From: Canis aureus
Lineage: Eukaryota > Chordata > Mammalia > Carnivora > Canidae
Assembly: GCF_053574225.1 (NCBI RefSeq)
Contig: NC_135640.1
Coordinates: 1,601,074-1,665,073 of the forward strand
DNA length: 64,000 bases
Direction: 5' to 3'
The position numbers and the translations under genes are program-made. This document shows positions 12,473-24,503 of this stretch, piece by piece; position 1 is the stretch's first letter, and every line of letters begins with the position of its first letter. The notes under the pieces were generated by a model, which worked only from the letters and a program-made list of their open reading frames with translations, was not told the DNA's origin and did no database searches.

Positions 12473-13100
12473 GATGCCAGGTGGGAAAAGAGTCACAAGG
12501 TCCAGACGAAGCCTAAGTTTGGAGTAGATTCACCAGGTCCTGTTGAGGCTCTGCTGAGGACCAGTGTCCCCAGCTCCGGGTGTGTCACCCGGTTCTGGTG
12601 ATATCCATGTGGGGACCAGTGTCACAAGTCAGGGTGAGGCCTGAGGGGCCGAGAATCACTAGGTCCAGGTGAGGCCCCGATGTGGAACTGTAAAACCAGG
12701 TCCCAAGATGCCCATATGAGGATCTGAGTCACCAGGTCCAGGTGATGTCCCTGTGGGAACCTGTCACCCCGTCCAGGTGAGGCCCGGGTGGGACCACAGT
12801 CACCAAGTCCTGGTGAGGCCCAGGTATATAAGAGAGTATCCAGGTCCCAATGATGCCCAGGTAAGGACCAGAGTCAACAGGTCCAGGAGAGGCCCAAATA
12901 TGGATCAGAGTCATTGTGTTCCAGGTGAGGCCAGATGGAGACCACAGGAACCAGGTCCAGGAGAGCCCCATATGGGAACCAGAGCCACCAGATCCAGGTG
13001 AGGTCCAGGAGGGACCGCAGTCACAAGGTCCAGGTGAGGCGCAGGTGGCAACATGATTCACCAAGTCCAGGTGAGGCCCACGTGGTGACCTGTCACCAGA
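12270..13100 (+). repeat. Internal duplicate E1 (partner 35040-35880)
   Basis: Shared variants include AGCTGAGACCCAGTTGGGG, GTGTGCAGCAAA, CGAAGCCTAAG, the shortened CCGGGTGTGTCACCCGG monomer and CAGTGTCACAAGTCAGGG. Confidence 0.78.
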
Positions 13101-14633
13101 TCCAGGTGCGGACCAGCTAAGAAACAGATTCACCAGGCGCAAGTGAAGCCCAAGGGGTGACCAGAGTCACCAGGTAAGGGTGAGTCCCAGAGGGGGAACC
13201 AGAGTAACCAGTTTAGTTTGAGGCCCAGAATGGGACCAGAGGTCCCTGGACAAAGTGAGGCCCAGGTGTGGAATAGAGTATCCAGGTCCCAATGATGCCT
13301 GGGTGAGGACCAGAGTCACTAGGGCCATGGAGGCCCAGATGGGGAACAGAATCACTAGGTCCTGGTGAGGCATAGAATAAGAATACAGTCACCAGTATCG
13401 GGTGAGCCCCTTGTGGGAACCAGAGCCACTCTATCCCGCTGAGTCCCAGGTCCATGTGAGGCCCACGTGAGGACCAGATTCATCAGGTCGAATTGAGGCA
13501 TAGCTGGGGACAAGAGTCATCAGGTCTGGGTGCGGCCTAGGTGGGGCAAGATTCAGCAGTTCTGAGTTAGTTCAATGGGGGGATGAGAGGCACCAGTTCC
13601 AGGTGAGGCCAAACTGAGACCAGAGTCACCAGATACATATGAGTTCCAGGTGGGGACCAGAGTCACGAGATCCAGGTGAAGTCCAGGTGGGGACCAGAGT
13701 CACTAGGTGCAGATGAGGCCCTGGTGAGGACCAGAGTTACCAGGTACACGTGAGGCCCCGGTGGGGATCAGAGGTAACAGGTCCATGTGAGGCGAGCTTG
13801 GGGACTATGGTCAAGAGGTGTAATTGAGGCCCAGGTGTGGTGACTAGAGACACCACGTGCAGGTGAGGCCCAGGTGGGCATCAGGATCACTAGGTACAGG
13901 GGAGGCCCTTGAAAGAACCAGAGTCAACAGTTCGAGGTCAGGCACAGGTGGCAACCAGGGTCAGCAGGTCGAAGTCAGGCCAAAGTGGGGTTCACAGTGA
14001 CTAGGGCTCGGTGAGACCCAGAGGGGGACCAGAGTCACCTGGTCCAGGTGAGGTCCAGTTGTGGAACACAGTCACAGGGTCCCAATTTTCCCCAGTTGAG
14101 GACCATGGTCAAAGGGCCAGGTGAGGCCCAGATGGGGACCGGAGTCCCCAAATCCAGGTGAAGCTCAGGTGGGGACCACAGTCACCAGATCCAGGGGAGT
14201 CTCAGGTGCAGACCAGAATAACCAGGTCCAGGTGAGGTGCAGGTGGCAACCACACTCACCAGAAAATGCCAAAGTTAGGAATAGTGTTACCAGGATCAGG
14301 TCGCTCCCAGTGAGGAAGAGAGTAACCATGTCCCGATGATGCCCACGTAGAACCAGAGTCACCATATCCAGATGAGGCGCAGTTGGGGAGCATATTCACT
14401 AGGTCCCGGTAACGCCCAGTTGAGGACTAGAGTCACCAGGTTTGGTTGAGGCCTAGAGGGGTACCAGATTCACCTGGTCTAGGAGACATCCAGATGGTGA
14501 CCAGAGTCTCCATGTCAGAGGGAGGCCCAGAGTGGATCCAGAGTCATCATATCCAGGTGAGGCTCAGGTGTGGAGCAAAGTTATCATGTCCAGGTGAGGC
14601 CCAGGTGGGAAACAGAGTAACCATGATCCCATT
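12473..14633 (+). repeat. HOR unit 5 (about 2.2 kb)
   Basis: M1-M9 run in order (M3 at 12825, M4 near 13205, M5 near 13370, M6 near 13490, M7 near 13745, M8 near 13908, M9 near 14080). Near 14260 the monomer after M9 is joined to the monomer after M12. M13 and part of M14 follow. Near 14565 a second jump joins the GAGGCTCAGGTGTGGA monomer to M22. That last junction is shared with 63700-63720. Confidence 0.8.
12825..12832 (+). promoter_or_regulatory. TATA-like word in module M3
   Basis: TATATAAG, unit 5. Confidence 0.3.
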
Positions 14634-14860
14634 GATGCCAGGTGGGAAAAGAGTCACAAGGTCCAGACGAGGCCTAAGTGAGGAGTAGATTCAACAGGTA
14701 CTGTTGAGATCCAGCTGAGGACAAGTGTCGCCAGCTCCGGGTGAGTCCCAGAGGGGGACCAGAGTCACCCGGTTCTGGTGATATCCAGGTGGGGACCAGA
14801 GTCACCACGTCAGGGTGAGCCCCAGAGAGGACGAGAATCACTAGGTCCAGGTGAGGCCCC
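13600..14860 (+). repeat. Internal duplicate C1 (partner 62300-64000)
   Basis: Both copies share the AAAATGCCAAAG variant, AATAGTGTTACC, the M14/M22 junction GGCTCAGGTGTGGAGCAAAG, ACCATGATCCC, and GGACAAGTGTCGCC. This copy lacks the M10-M12 block that the partner retains. Confidence 0.82.
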
Positions 14861-17800
14861 GATGTGGAACTGAGAAACCAGGTCCCATGATGCCAATATG
14901 AGGACCTGAGCCACCAGGTCCAGGTGAGGTCCCTGTGGGAACAAGTCACCTCGTCCAGGTGAGGCCCAGGTGGGACCACAGTCACCAGGTCCAGATGAGG
15001 CCCAGGAATATAAGAGAGTATGCAGAACCCAATGATGCCCAGGTAAGGACCAGAGTCAACAGGTCCAGGAGAGGTCCAAATATGGATCAGAGTCATTGTG
15101 TTCCAGGTGAGGCCAGATGGAGACCACAGGAACCAGGTCCAGGAGAGCCCCATATGGGAAACAGAGCCACCAGATCCAGGTGAGGTCCAGGTGGGACCAC
15201 AGTCACAAGGTCCAGGTGAGGCGCAGGAGGCAACAGAATTCAACAAGTCCAGGTGAGACCCAGGTGGCGACCAATCACCAGATCCAGGTGCGGACCAATT
15301 AAGGACCAGTTTCAGCAGGCCCATGTGAAGCCTAAGGGGTGACCAGAGTCACCAGGTAGGGTTGAGGCTCAGAGGGGGAACCAGAGTAACCAGTTTAGTT
15401 TGAGGCCCAGAATGGGACCAGAGGTCCCTCGTCAAAGTGAGGCCCAGGTGTGGAATAGATTATCCAGGTCCCAATGATGCCTGGGTGAGGACCAGAGTCA
15501 GTAGGGCCATGCAGGCCCAGATGGCAAACAGAATCACTAGGTCCTGGTGAGGCATAGAATAACACCACAGACAGCAGAATCAGGTGATCCCCTTGTGGGA
15601 ATCAGAGCCACTCTACCCGCTGAGTCCCAGGTCCATGAGAGGCCCACGTGAGGACCAGATTCATCAGGTCGAATTGAGGCATAGCTGTGGCAAGAGACAC
15701 CAGGTCTGGGTGCGGCCTAGGTGTGGCAAGATTCTGCAGTTTTGAGTTAGTTCAATGGGGGGATGAGAGGCACCAGGTCCAGGTGAGGGCAAAGAGAGGA
15801 CCAGAGTCACCAGATCCAGGTGAAGCCCATGTTGGACAGAGAGTCACCAGGTCCAGGAGATGTCCAGGTGGGGACCAGAGTCACCAGATCCAGGTGAAGT
15901 CCAGGTGGGGACCAGAGTCACCAGATCCAGGTGAAGCCCAGGTGGTGACCAGAGTCACTAGGTCCAGATGAGGCCAGGTGAGGACCAGAGTTACCAGACA
16001 ACTGAGGCCCCGGTGGGGATCAGAGGCAACAGGTCTACTTGAGGCCCAGGTGTAGAACACAGTAACAAGGGCCAGGTGAGTCCCCGGTGTTGACAAGAGT
16101 CACCACGTCCAGGTGAGGCCCAGGTGGGGACCAGGATCACCAGGGTCAGGGGAGGCCCTTGAAAGAACCAGAGTCAAAAGTTCGAGGTCAGGAGCAGGTT
16201 GCAACAAGGGTCAGCAGGTCCAAGTCAGGCCAAAGTGGGGTTAACAGTCACTAGGGCACGGTGAGACCCAGAGGGGGACCAGAGTGAACTGGTCAAGGTG
16301 AGGTCCAATTGTGGAACACAGCCACCGGGTCCCAGTTTTGCCCAGTTGAGGACCATGGTCAACACGGCCAGGTGAGGCCCAGATGGGGACCAGAGTCCCC
16401 AAATCCAGGTGAAGCCCAGGTGGGGACCACAGTCACCAGATCCAGGATAGTCTCAGGTGCAGACCAGAATCACCAGATCCAGGTGAGGTGCAGGTGGCAA
16501 CCACACTCACCAGGTCCTGGTGAGGCCCTGCTGGGGACCAGAGTCACGAGGTACATGAGAAGCTAGAAACACTGCAGCCACCAGGTACACAAGATGTCCA
16601 TGGGGAACGAGAATCACCAGTTACAGTTGAGGACCAGATGGGGATCCGACTCAACATGTCCAGGTGAGACCCAGGTGGGAACCAGTGTCACCATGTACAG
16701 GTGTGGCTCAGGTGAAGACCGGAGTTAATAGGTCCGGCTGGGTCACTGTTAGTGAACAGTGTAACGATATCCTGATGCTACACAGGTGGGTACCAGAGAC
16801 ACCAGGTCCTGGTGACCCCGAGAAGGGACCAGAGACCTGAGGTCCAGTTGAGGTCCCGATGGGAACCACAGTCCCCATGTCAGGTGAGGCCATGCTTAGG
16901 ATCAGAGTCACCAGTTACAGGTGAGGCCCAGGTGGAGCCAGAGTCACCTGGTACATAAGAGGCCAGAGTTAGGACCAGAGTTACCAGGATCAGGTCAATC
17001 CCAGAGGGTAATACAGTAACCATGTACCGATGATGCCCAGGTAGAACCAGAGTCACCAGGTCCAGATGAGGCGCAGGTGGGGACCATGTTCACTAGATTC
17101 CGGTGAGGCCCAGTTGAGGACCAGAGTCACCAGGTCAAGTTGAGGCCTAGAGGGATACCAGATTCATCTGGTCTCCGTGACATCCAGATGGTGAACCGAG
17201 TCCACATGTCAGGCTGAGGCCCAGAGGGGATCCAGATTCATCATGTCCAGGTGAGGCTCAGGTGTGGAACAGAGTATCCAGGTCATAATGGTCCACAGGT
17301 GAGGACCAGAGTCACCAGATCTGGGTGAGACCCAGTTAGGATCAGAGTCACCAGTTCCAGGTGAGGCCAAGAAGCAGTCCACAGCAATCAGGCCCAGGTG
17401 GGGAACAAAGTCACCAGGAATGGGTGAGGCCCAGATGGGGACCAGATTCACCAGGCCCAGGTGAATCCCAGGTGGTGACCAGAGTTACCAGTTCCGGGTG
17501 AGGACCAGGTAAGGACCAGATTCACCAGGTCCAAGTGAGGCCCGCGTGGGGACCTGTGTCACCAGGCATGGTTGAGGCCCAGATGACAACACCACTCACC
17601 AGGTCCAGGTGATTCCAAACTGCAGGCCATGCAGAGGAACAATATCCCGATGATACTCAGGTACTGACTAGAGTTACCAGGTCCAGGTGAGGCCAACATG
17701 CAGGCCATGCAGTGGAACCATGTCCCTATGATGCCCAGGTAGGGACCAGAGTCACCAGGTAAAAATGAGGCCCAGATGGAGCATATTCACTAGGTCCAGG

Positions 17801-18602
17801 TGAGGCCCAGTTGAGGACCAGAGTCACCAGATCTGCTTGAGGCCTAGAGGGGTACCAGAATCTCCTGGTCCAGGTGACATCCAGATGGGGTCCAGAGTCA
17901 CTAGGTCAGGGTGAGGCCCAGAGTGGTTCCAGAGTCATCATGTCCAGGTGAGGCTCAGGTGTGGAACAGAGTCACCAGATACCAATGATGCCCAGGTGAG
18001 GACCAGAGTCACCAGGACTGGGTGACGCGCAGATAGGATCAGAGTCACCAGTTCCAGGTGAGGCCAAGAAAGTGTCCACACCAATCAGGTCCAGGAGGGG
18101 AACCAAGTCACCAGGACTGGGTGAGGCCCAGATGGGGACCAGATTCACCAGGTCCAGGTGAGGCCCAGTTGGGGACCAGAGTCCCCGGGTCTGGGAGAGG
18201 ACCAGGAAATGACCAGATTAAAAGGTCCAGTAGGCCCACGTGGGGACCTGAGTCACCAGGTTAGGGTGAGGCCCAGGTGGCAACCCCACTCACCAGGTCG
18301 AAGTGAGGTCAACCAGCAGGCCAGAGTCACCAGATCCACGTGAGGCCCTAGTGGGCACCGGAGTCACCAGGTAAATGTGAGTCTACAAGAACACCACAGT
18401 CACCAGGTCCAGGTGTGGTTCATGTGGGAACGAGAGTCACCAGGTCCAGGTGAGACCCAGGTGGGGACAACTGTCACCAGGTCCAGATTGAGGCCTAGGT
18501 GGGGGGACCAGGGTCATCAGGACCAGTTGAGGCCAAAGGGCGGAGCAAAGTTATCATGTCCATGTGAGGCCCAGGTGCGGAAGAGAGTAACCATGTCCCA
18601 TT
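14634..18602 (+). repeat. HOR unit 6: reference complete unit (about 3.97 kb)
   Basis: This is the most complete linear copy. M1 (14634), M2 (14770), a degraded M3 (15007), M4 (15390), M5 (15550), M6 (15670), a partial M7 (16000), M8 (16155), M9 (16330), M10 (16550), M11 (16744), M12 (16890), M13 (17070), M14 (17280), M15 (17365), M16 (17610-17705), M17 (17770), M18 (18025), M19 (18190), M20 (18370), M21 (18485) and M22 (18540) follow in order. Removing the SINE and back-jumped blocks from units 7 and 14 gives nearly the same length, supporting about 4.0 kb (about 107 monomers) as the ancestral period. Confidence 0.82.
16744..16761 (+). repeat. Perfect hairpin of module M11
   Basis: Same 18-base hairpin as at 11232, in the reference unit 6. 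Confidence 0.85.
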
Positions 18603-18975
18603 GATGCCAGGTGGGAAAAGAGTCACAAGGTCCAGACGAGGCCTAAGTGAGGAGTAGATTCACCAGGTCCTGTTGAGACCCAGTTGAGCACCAGTGTCCC
18701 CAGGTCCGGATGAGTCCCAGAGGGGACCAGAGTCACCCGGTTCTGGTGATATCCAGGTGGGGACCAGAGTCATCACGTCAGTGTTAGGCCGAGAGGGGGA
18801 CGAGAATCACTAGGTCCATGTGAGGCCCCGATGTGGAACTGAAAAACCAGGTTTCATGATGCCCATATGAGGACCTGAGTCACCAGGTCCAGCTGAGGTC
18901 CCTGTGGGAACCAGTCACCTCGTCCAGGTGAGGCCCATGTGGGACCAGAGTCACCAGGTCCAGGTGAGGCCCAGG

Positions 18976-18983
18976 TATATAAG
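18976..18983 (+). promoter_or_regulatory. TATA-like word in module M3
   Basis: TATATAAG, unit 7. The equivalent place in unit 6 (about 15007) has lost the first T and reads GAATATAAG. Confidence 0.3.
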
Positions 18984-20497
18984 AGAGTATCCAGGTCCCA
19001 ATGATGGCCAGGAAAAGACCAGAGTCAACAGGTCCAGGAGAGGCCCAAATATGGATCAGAGTCATTGTGTTCCAGGTGAGGCCAAATGGAGACCACAGGA
19101 AAGAGTTCCAGGAGAGCCCCATATGTGAAGCAGAGCCATCAGATCCAGGTGAGTTCCAGGTGGGTCCACATCACAAGGTCCAGGTGAGGCGCAGGTGGCA
19201 ACAGGATTCACCAAGTCCAGGTGAGGCCCAGGTGGCGACCAGTCACCACATCCAGGTGCAGACCAGCTAAGGACCAGATTCACCAGGCCCAAGTGAACCC
19301 CAAGGGGTGACCAGAGTCATGAGGTAAGGGTGAATCCGAGAGGGGCACCAGAGTAACCAGTTTAATTTGAGGCCCAGAATGGGACAAGAGGTCCCTGGTC
19401 AAAGAGGGGCCCAGGTGTGGAATAGAGTATCCAGGTCCCAATGATGCCTGGGTGAGGACCAGAGTCACGAGGGCCATGCAGGCCCAGATGGGGAACAGAA
19501 TCACTAGGTCCTTGTGAGGCATAGAAAAAGACCCGAGTCACCAGTAACAGGTGAGACTCTTGTGGGAACCAGAGCCACTCTATGCAGCTGAGTCCCAAGT
19601 CCATGTGAGGCCCACGTGAGGACCAGATTCATCAGGTCAGTTCGAATTGAGGCATAGCTGGGGACAAGAGTCCCCAGGTCTGGGTGCGTCCTAGGTTTGG
19701 CAAGATTCTGCAGTTTTGAGTTAGGTCAAAGTGGGGACGAGAGACACCAGGTCCAGGTGAGACCGAACTGAGGACCAGAGTCACCAGATCCAGGTGAGGT
19801 CCAGGTGGGGACCAGACTCACCAGATCCAGGTGAAGTCCATGTGGGGACCAGAGTCACTAGGTCCAGATAAGGCCGAGGTGAGGACCAGAGTTACTAGGT
19901 ACACGTGAGGCCCCGGTGGGGATCAGAGGAAACAGGTCCATGTGAGGCCAGCTTGGGGACTATGGTCAAGAGGTGTACTTGAGGCCCAGGTGTAGAACAC
20001 AGTAAGCAGGTCCAGGTGAGTCCCCGGTGGTGACAAGAGTAACCACGTCCAGGTGAGGCCCAGATACGGACCAGGATCACCAGGTACAGGGGAGGCCCTT
20101 GAAAGAACCAGAGTCAACAGTTCGAAGTCAGACTTAGGTGGCATCCAGGGTCAGCAGGTCCAAGTCAGGACAAAGTGGGGTTCACAGTCACTAGGGCACG
20201 GTGCGACCCAGAGGGGGACCAGAGTCACGTGGTCCAGGTGAGGTCCAGTTGTGGAACACAGTCACTGGCTCCCAATTTTCCCAGTTCAGGACCATGGTCA
20301 ACAGGGCCAGGTGAGGCCCAGATGGGGACCAGAGTCCCCAAATCCAGGTGAAGACCAGGTGGGGACCACAGTCACCAGATCCAGGGTAGTCTCAGGGGCA
20401 GACCAGAATCACCAGGTCCAGGTGAGGTGCTGGTGGCAACCACACTCAGCAGGTCCCAGTGACGCCCTGGTCGGGACCAGAGTCACGAGGTACATGA

Positions 20498-20511
20498 GAA
20501 GCTAGAAACAC
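20498..20511 (+). repeat. 5' target-site duplication of SINE 1
   Basis: GAAGCTAGAAACAC precedes the SINE. It matches the uninterrupted M10 monomer found in units without a SINE. Confidence 0.88.
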
Positions 20512-20690
20512 ATGGGATCCCTGGGTGGCGCAGCGGTTTGGCGCCTGCCTTTGGCCCAGGGCGCGATCCTGGAGACCCGGGATCGAATCCCACGTCGAAC
20601 TCCCTGTGCATGGAGCCTGCTCCTCCCTCTGCCTGTGTCTCTGCCTCTCTCTCTCTGTGACTATCATAAATAAATAAAAATTAAAAAAAA
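20512..20690 (+). mobile_element. SINE 1, canid tRNA-Lys-derived SINE (SINEC_Cf type)
   Basis: A 179-bp insert interrupts module M10. It begins GGGATCCCTGGGTGGCGCAG, has an A box (20526-20536, TGGCGCAGCGG) and a B box (20581-20590, GATCGAATCC) of an internal RNA polymerase III promoter, then a CT-rich tract (about 20623-20656) and an AATAAATAAA/poly(A) tail. This layout is the tRNA-Lys-derived SINE abundant in dogs and other canids; such elements move using L1 proteins and encode none. A 14-bp target duplication flanks it with one mismatch. It is full length and lies on the + strand. The subfamily is not assigned. Confidence 0.96.
20526..20590 (+). promoter_or_regulatory. Internal Pol III promoter (A and B boxes) of SINE 1
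   Basis: TGGCGCAGCGG (A box) and GATCGAATCC (B box) lie 44 bases apart, close to tRNA gene spacing. The same two words are intact in SINEs 2 and 3. Activity inside satellite chromatin is unknown. Confidence 0.7.
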
Positions 20691-20704
20691 GAATCTAGAA
20701 ACAC
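20691..20704 (+). repeat. 3' target-site duplication of SINE 1
   Basis: GAATCTAGAAACAC follows the poly(A) tail and differs by one base (T for G) from the 5' copy. Confidence 0.88.
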
Positions 20705-22931
20705 TGCAGACAACAGGTCCACATGATCTCCATGTGGGAACGAGAATCACCAGTTATAGGTGAGGACCAGGTGGGGATACGTCTCACCATGTCCAGGTGA
20801 GACCCAGGTGGGAACCAGTGTCACCATGTGCAGGTGTGGCCCAGGTGAAGACCAGAGTTAATAGTTCCGGCTGGCGCACTGTTAGTGAACACTGTAACCA
20901 TATCCTGATGCTACCCAGGAGGGTCCCAGAGACGCCAAGTCCTGGTGAGGCCCAGGTGGGACCAGAGACATGAGGTCCAGGTGAGGTCCCGATGGGAACC
21001 ACAGTCACCAGGTCAGGTGAGGCCATGCTTAGGATCAGAGTCACAGGTTACAGGTGAGGCCGAGGTGGAGCCAGAGTCACCTGGTACAGAAGAGACCAAA
21101 GTCAGGACCAGAGTTACCAGGATCAGGTCAGTCCCAGTTGGGAATAGAGTAACCATGTCCCGATGATGCCCAGGTAGAACCAGAGTCACCAGGTCCAGAT
21201 GAGGCGCAGGTGGGGAGCATGTTCACTAGGTCCCGGTGAGGCCCAGTTGAGGACCAGATTTACCAGGTCAAGTTGAGGCATAGAAGGGAACCAGATTCAC
21301 CTGGTCTAGGTGACATACGGATAGGGACCAGAGTCACCATATCAGGCTGAGGCCCAGAGGGGCTCCAGAGTCATCATACCCAGGTGAGGCTCAGGGGTGG
21401 AAGAGTTTATCCAGCTCATAATGGTCCACAGATGAGGACCAGAGTCACCAGAACTGGGTGAGGCCCAGTTAGGATCAGAGTCACCAGTTCCAGGTGAGGC
21501 CAAGAAGGAGTCCACAGCAATCAGGTCCAGGTGGGGAACAAAGTCACCAGGACTGGATGAGGCTCAGATGGGGACCAGATTCACCAGGCCCAGGTGATTC
21601 CCAGGTGGTGACCAGAGTTACCAGTTCCGGGTGAGGACCATGTAAGGACCAGATTCACCAGGTCCAAGTGAGACCCACGTGGGGACCTGTGTCACTAGGC
21701 ATGGGTGAGGCCCAGGTGACAAACCCAGTCACCAGGTCCAGGTGAGGCCAAACTGCAGGCCATACAGAGGAACCAGGTCCCAATGATGTCCAGGTAGGGA
21801 CGAGAGTTACCAGGTCCAGGTGAGGCCAACCTACAGGCCATGCAGTGGAACCATGTCCGATGAAGACCAGGTAGGGACCAGAGTCACCAGGTCCAAATGA
21901 GGCCCAGATGGAGCATAATCACTAGGTCTAGGTTAGGCCCAGTTGAGGACCAAAGTCACCAGACCTGGTTGAAGCCCAGAGAAGTACCATGATTCCGTGG
22001 TCCAGGTGACATCCATATGGGGACCAGAGTCACCAGGTCAGGTTGATGCCCAGAGAGGTTCCAGAGTCATCATGTCCAGGGGAGCCTCAGGTGTGGAACA
22101 GAGTCACCAGGTACCAATGATGCCCAGGTGAGGACCAGCGTTACCAGGTACACTTGAGGCCCCGGTGGGTTTCAGAGGCAACATGTCCATGTGAGGACGG
22201 CTTGGGGACCATGGTCAACAAGTCTACTTGAGGCCCAGGTGTGGAACACAGTAAGCAGGTCCAAGTGAGTCCCCATTGGGGACAAGAGTCACCACGTGCA
22301 GGTGAGGGCAAGGTGGACACCAGGATCGCCAGGTACAGGGGAGGCCCTTGAAAGAACCAGAGTCAACAGTTCGAGGTCAGGCGCAGGTAGCAACCAGGTT
22401 CAGCAGGTCGAAGTCAGGCCAAAGTGGGGTTCACAGTTACTAGGGCACGGTGAGACAGAGGGGGACCAGAGTCACCTGATGCAGGTGAGGTCCAGTTGTG
22501 GAACACAGTCAACGGGTCACAATTTTGCCCAGTTGAGGACCATGGTCAACAGGACCAGGTGAGCCCCAGATGGGGACCGGAGTCCCGATATCCAGGTGAA
22601 ACCCAGGTGGGGACCACAGTCACCAGATCCAGGGTTGTCTCAGGTGTAGACCAGAATCACCGGGTCCAGGTGAGGTGCAGGTGGCGACCACACACACCAG
22701 GTCCCGGTGAGGCACTGTTGGGGACCAGAGTCACTAGGTACATGAGAAACTAGAAAAACTGAAGCCATCAGGTCCACATGATGTCCATGTAGGAACGAGA
22801 ATCACCAGTTACACGTGAGGACCACGTGGGGATCCGACTCACCATGTCCAGGTGAAACCCAGGTGGGAACCAGTGTCAGCATGTCCAGGTGTGGCCCAGG
22901 TGAAGACCAGAGTTAATAGGTCCGGCTGGGT

Positions 22932-22949
22932 CACTGTTAGTGAACAGTG
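22932..22949 (+). repeat. Perfect hairpin of module M11
   Basis: Same hairpin, in the back-jumped half of unit 7. The other M11 of that unit (near 20877) has one changed stem base in its right arm. Confidence 0.85.
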
Positions 22950-24495
22950 TAACCATATCCTGATGCTACCCAGGTGGGTACAAGAGACACCAGGTCCTGG
23001 TGAGGCCCAGGAGGGACCAGAGACATGAGGTCAAGGTGAGGTCCCGATGGGAACCACAGTCACCATTTCAGGTGAGGCCATGCTTAGGATTAGAGTCACG
23101 AGTTACAAGTGAGTCCCAGGTCGAGCCAGAGTAACCTGGTACAGAAGATGCCAAAGTCAGGACCAGAGTTACCAGGATCAGGTCAGTCCCAGTGGGGAAC
23201 AGAGTAACAATGTCCCAATGAAGCCCAGGTAGAACCTGAGTCACCAGGTCCAGATGAGGCGCAGTTGGGGAGCATGTTCACTAGGTCCCGGTGAGGCCCA
23301 GTTGAGGACCAGAGTCACCAGGTCAAGTTGACGCCAAGAGGTGTACAAGATTCACCTAGTCTAGGTGACTTCCAGATGGGGACCAGTGTCACCATGTCAG
23401 GCTGAGGCCCAGGGAGGTTCCAGAGTAGTCATGTCCAGGTGAGGCTCAAGTGTGGAAAAGAGTAAGCAGGTACCAGTGATGCCAAGGTGAGGACCAGAGT
23501 CACCAGATCTGGGTAACGCGCAGATAGGATCAGAGTCACCAGTTCCAGGTGAGGCCAAGAAAGAGTCCAGAGCAATCAAGTCCAGGTGGGGAACAAAGTC
23601 ACCAGGACTGGGTGAGGCCCAGATGGAGACCAGATTCACCAGGTCCAGGTGAGGTCCAGGTGTTGACCAGAGTCCCCAGGTCTGGGAGAGGACCAGGTAA
23701 GGACCAGGTTCACCAGATCCAAGAGGCCCACTTGGGGACCTGAGTCACCAAGTATGGGTGTGGCCCAGGTGGCAACCCCACTCACCAGGTCCAGGTGAGG
23801 CCAACCTGCAGGCCAGAGTCATCAGATCCAGGTGAGGCCATAGTGGGGTCCGGAGTGACCAGGTAAATATGAGTCTATAAGAACACCACAGTCACCAGGT
23901 CCAGTTGTGGTTCATGTGGGAACGAGAGTCACCAGGTCCAGGTGAGACCAAGGTGAGGACAACAGTCACCAGGTCCAGATTGAGGCCTAGGTGGGGGGAC
24001 CAGAGTCATCAGGACCAGTTGAGACCAAAGTGTGGAGCAAAGATATCATGTCCAAGTGAGGCCCAGCTGGGGAACAGAGTAACCATATCCCATTGATGCC
24101 AGGTGGGAAAAGAGTCACAAGGTCCAGAAGAGGCCTAAGTGAGGAGTAGATTCACCAGGCCCTGTTGAGGCCCAGTTGAGGACCAGTGTCCCCAGCTCCG
24201 GGTGAGTCCTAGAGGGGGACCAGAGTCACCCGGTTCTGGTGATATCCAGGTGGGGACCAGAGTCTCCACGTCAGGGTGAGGCCGAGAGGGGGACGAGAAT
24301 CACTAGGTCCATGTGAGGCCCCGATGTGGAACTGAGAAACCAGGCCCCATGATGCCCATATGAGGACCAGGTCCAGGTGTGGTCCCAGTGGGAACCAGTC
24401 ATCTAGTCTCGGGGAGGACCAGGAGGGACCACAGTCACCAGGTCCAGGTGAGGCCCAGGTGTGACCACAGTCAACAGGTCCAGGTGAGGCCAAGG

Positions 24496-24503
24496 TATAT
24501 AAG
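24496..24503 (+). promoter_or_regulatory. TATA-like word in module M3
   Basis: TATATAAG, unit 8; followed by AGATTATCC rather than AGAGTATCC. Confidence 0.3.

Larger units (their letters stand above)
18603..24094 (+). repeat. HOR unit 7 with SINE 1 and an internal back-jump (about 5.5 kb)
   Basis: M1-M18 run in order with SINE 1 inside M10 (20512-20690). At about 22130, just after the M18 word ACCAATGATGCCC, the array jumps back to M7 and repeats M7-M13 (22145-23290) without a SINE. It then enters the monomers before M18 and closes through M19 (23680), M20 (23860), M21 and M22. The two M10 copies in this unit, at 20498 with a SINE and near 22740 without, show that the insertion is copy-specific. 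Confidence 0.82.

Noticed and set aside
14674..15324. Longest open reading frame (216 codons, minus strand) as a gene
   Set aside because: Its translation is only the periodic satellite read in one frame, with no recognisable domain, splice structure or start context. Equivalent frames in other units are broken.
20514..20590. A functional tRNA-Lys gene
   Set aside because: The A and B boxes belong to a SINE with a CT tract, AATAAA words and poly(A) tail. It lacks a complete cloverleaf and a Pol III terminator at the tRNA end.
20446..20667. Minus-strand open frame across SINE 1
   Set aside because: It is the complement of a non-coding tRNA-derived SINE joined to satellite sequence.
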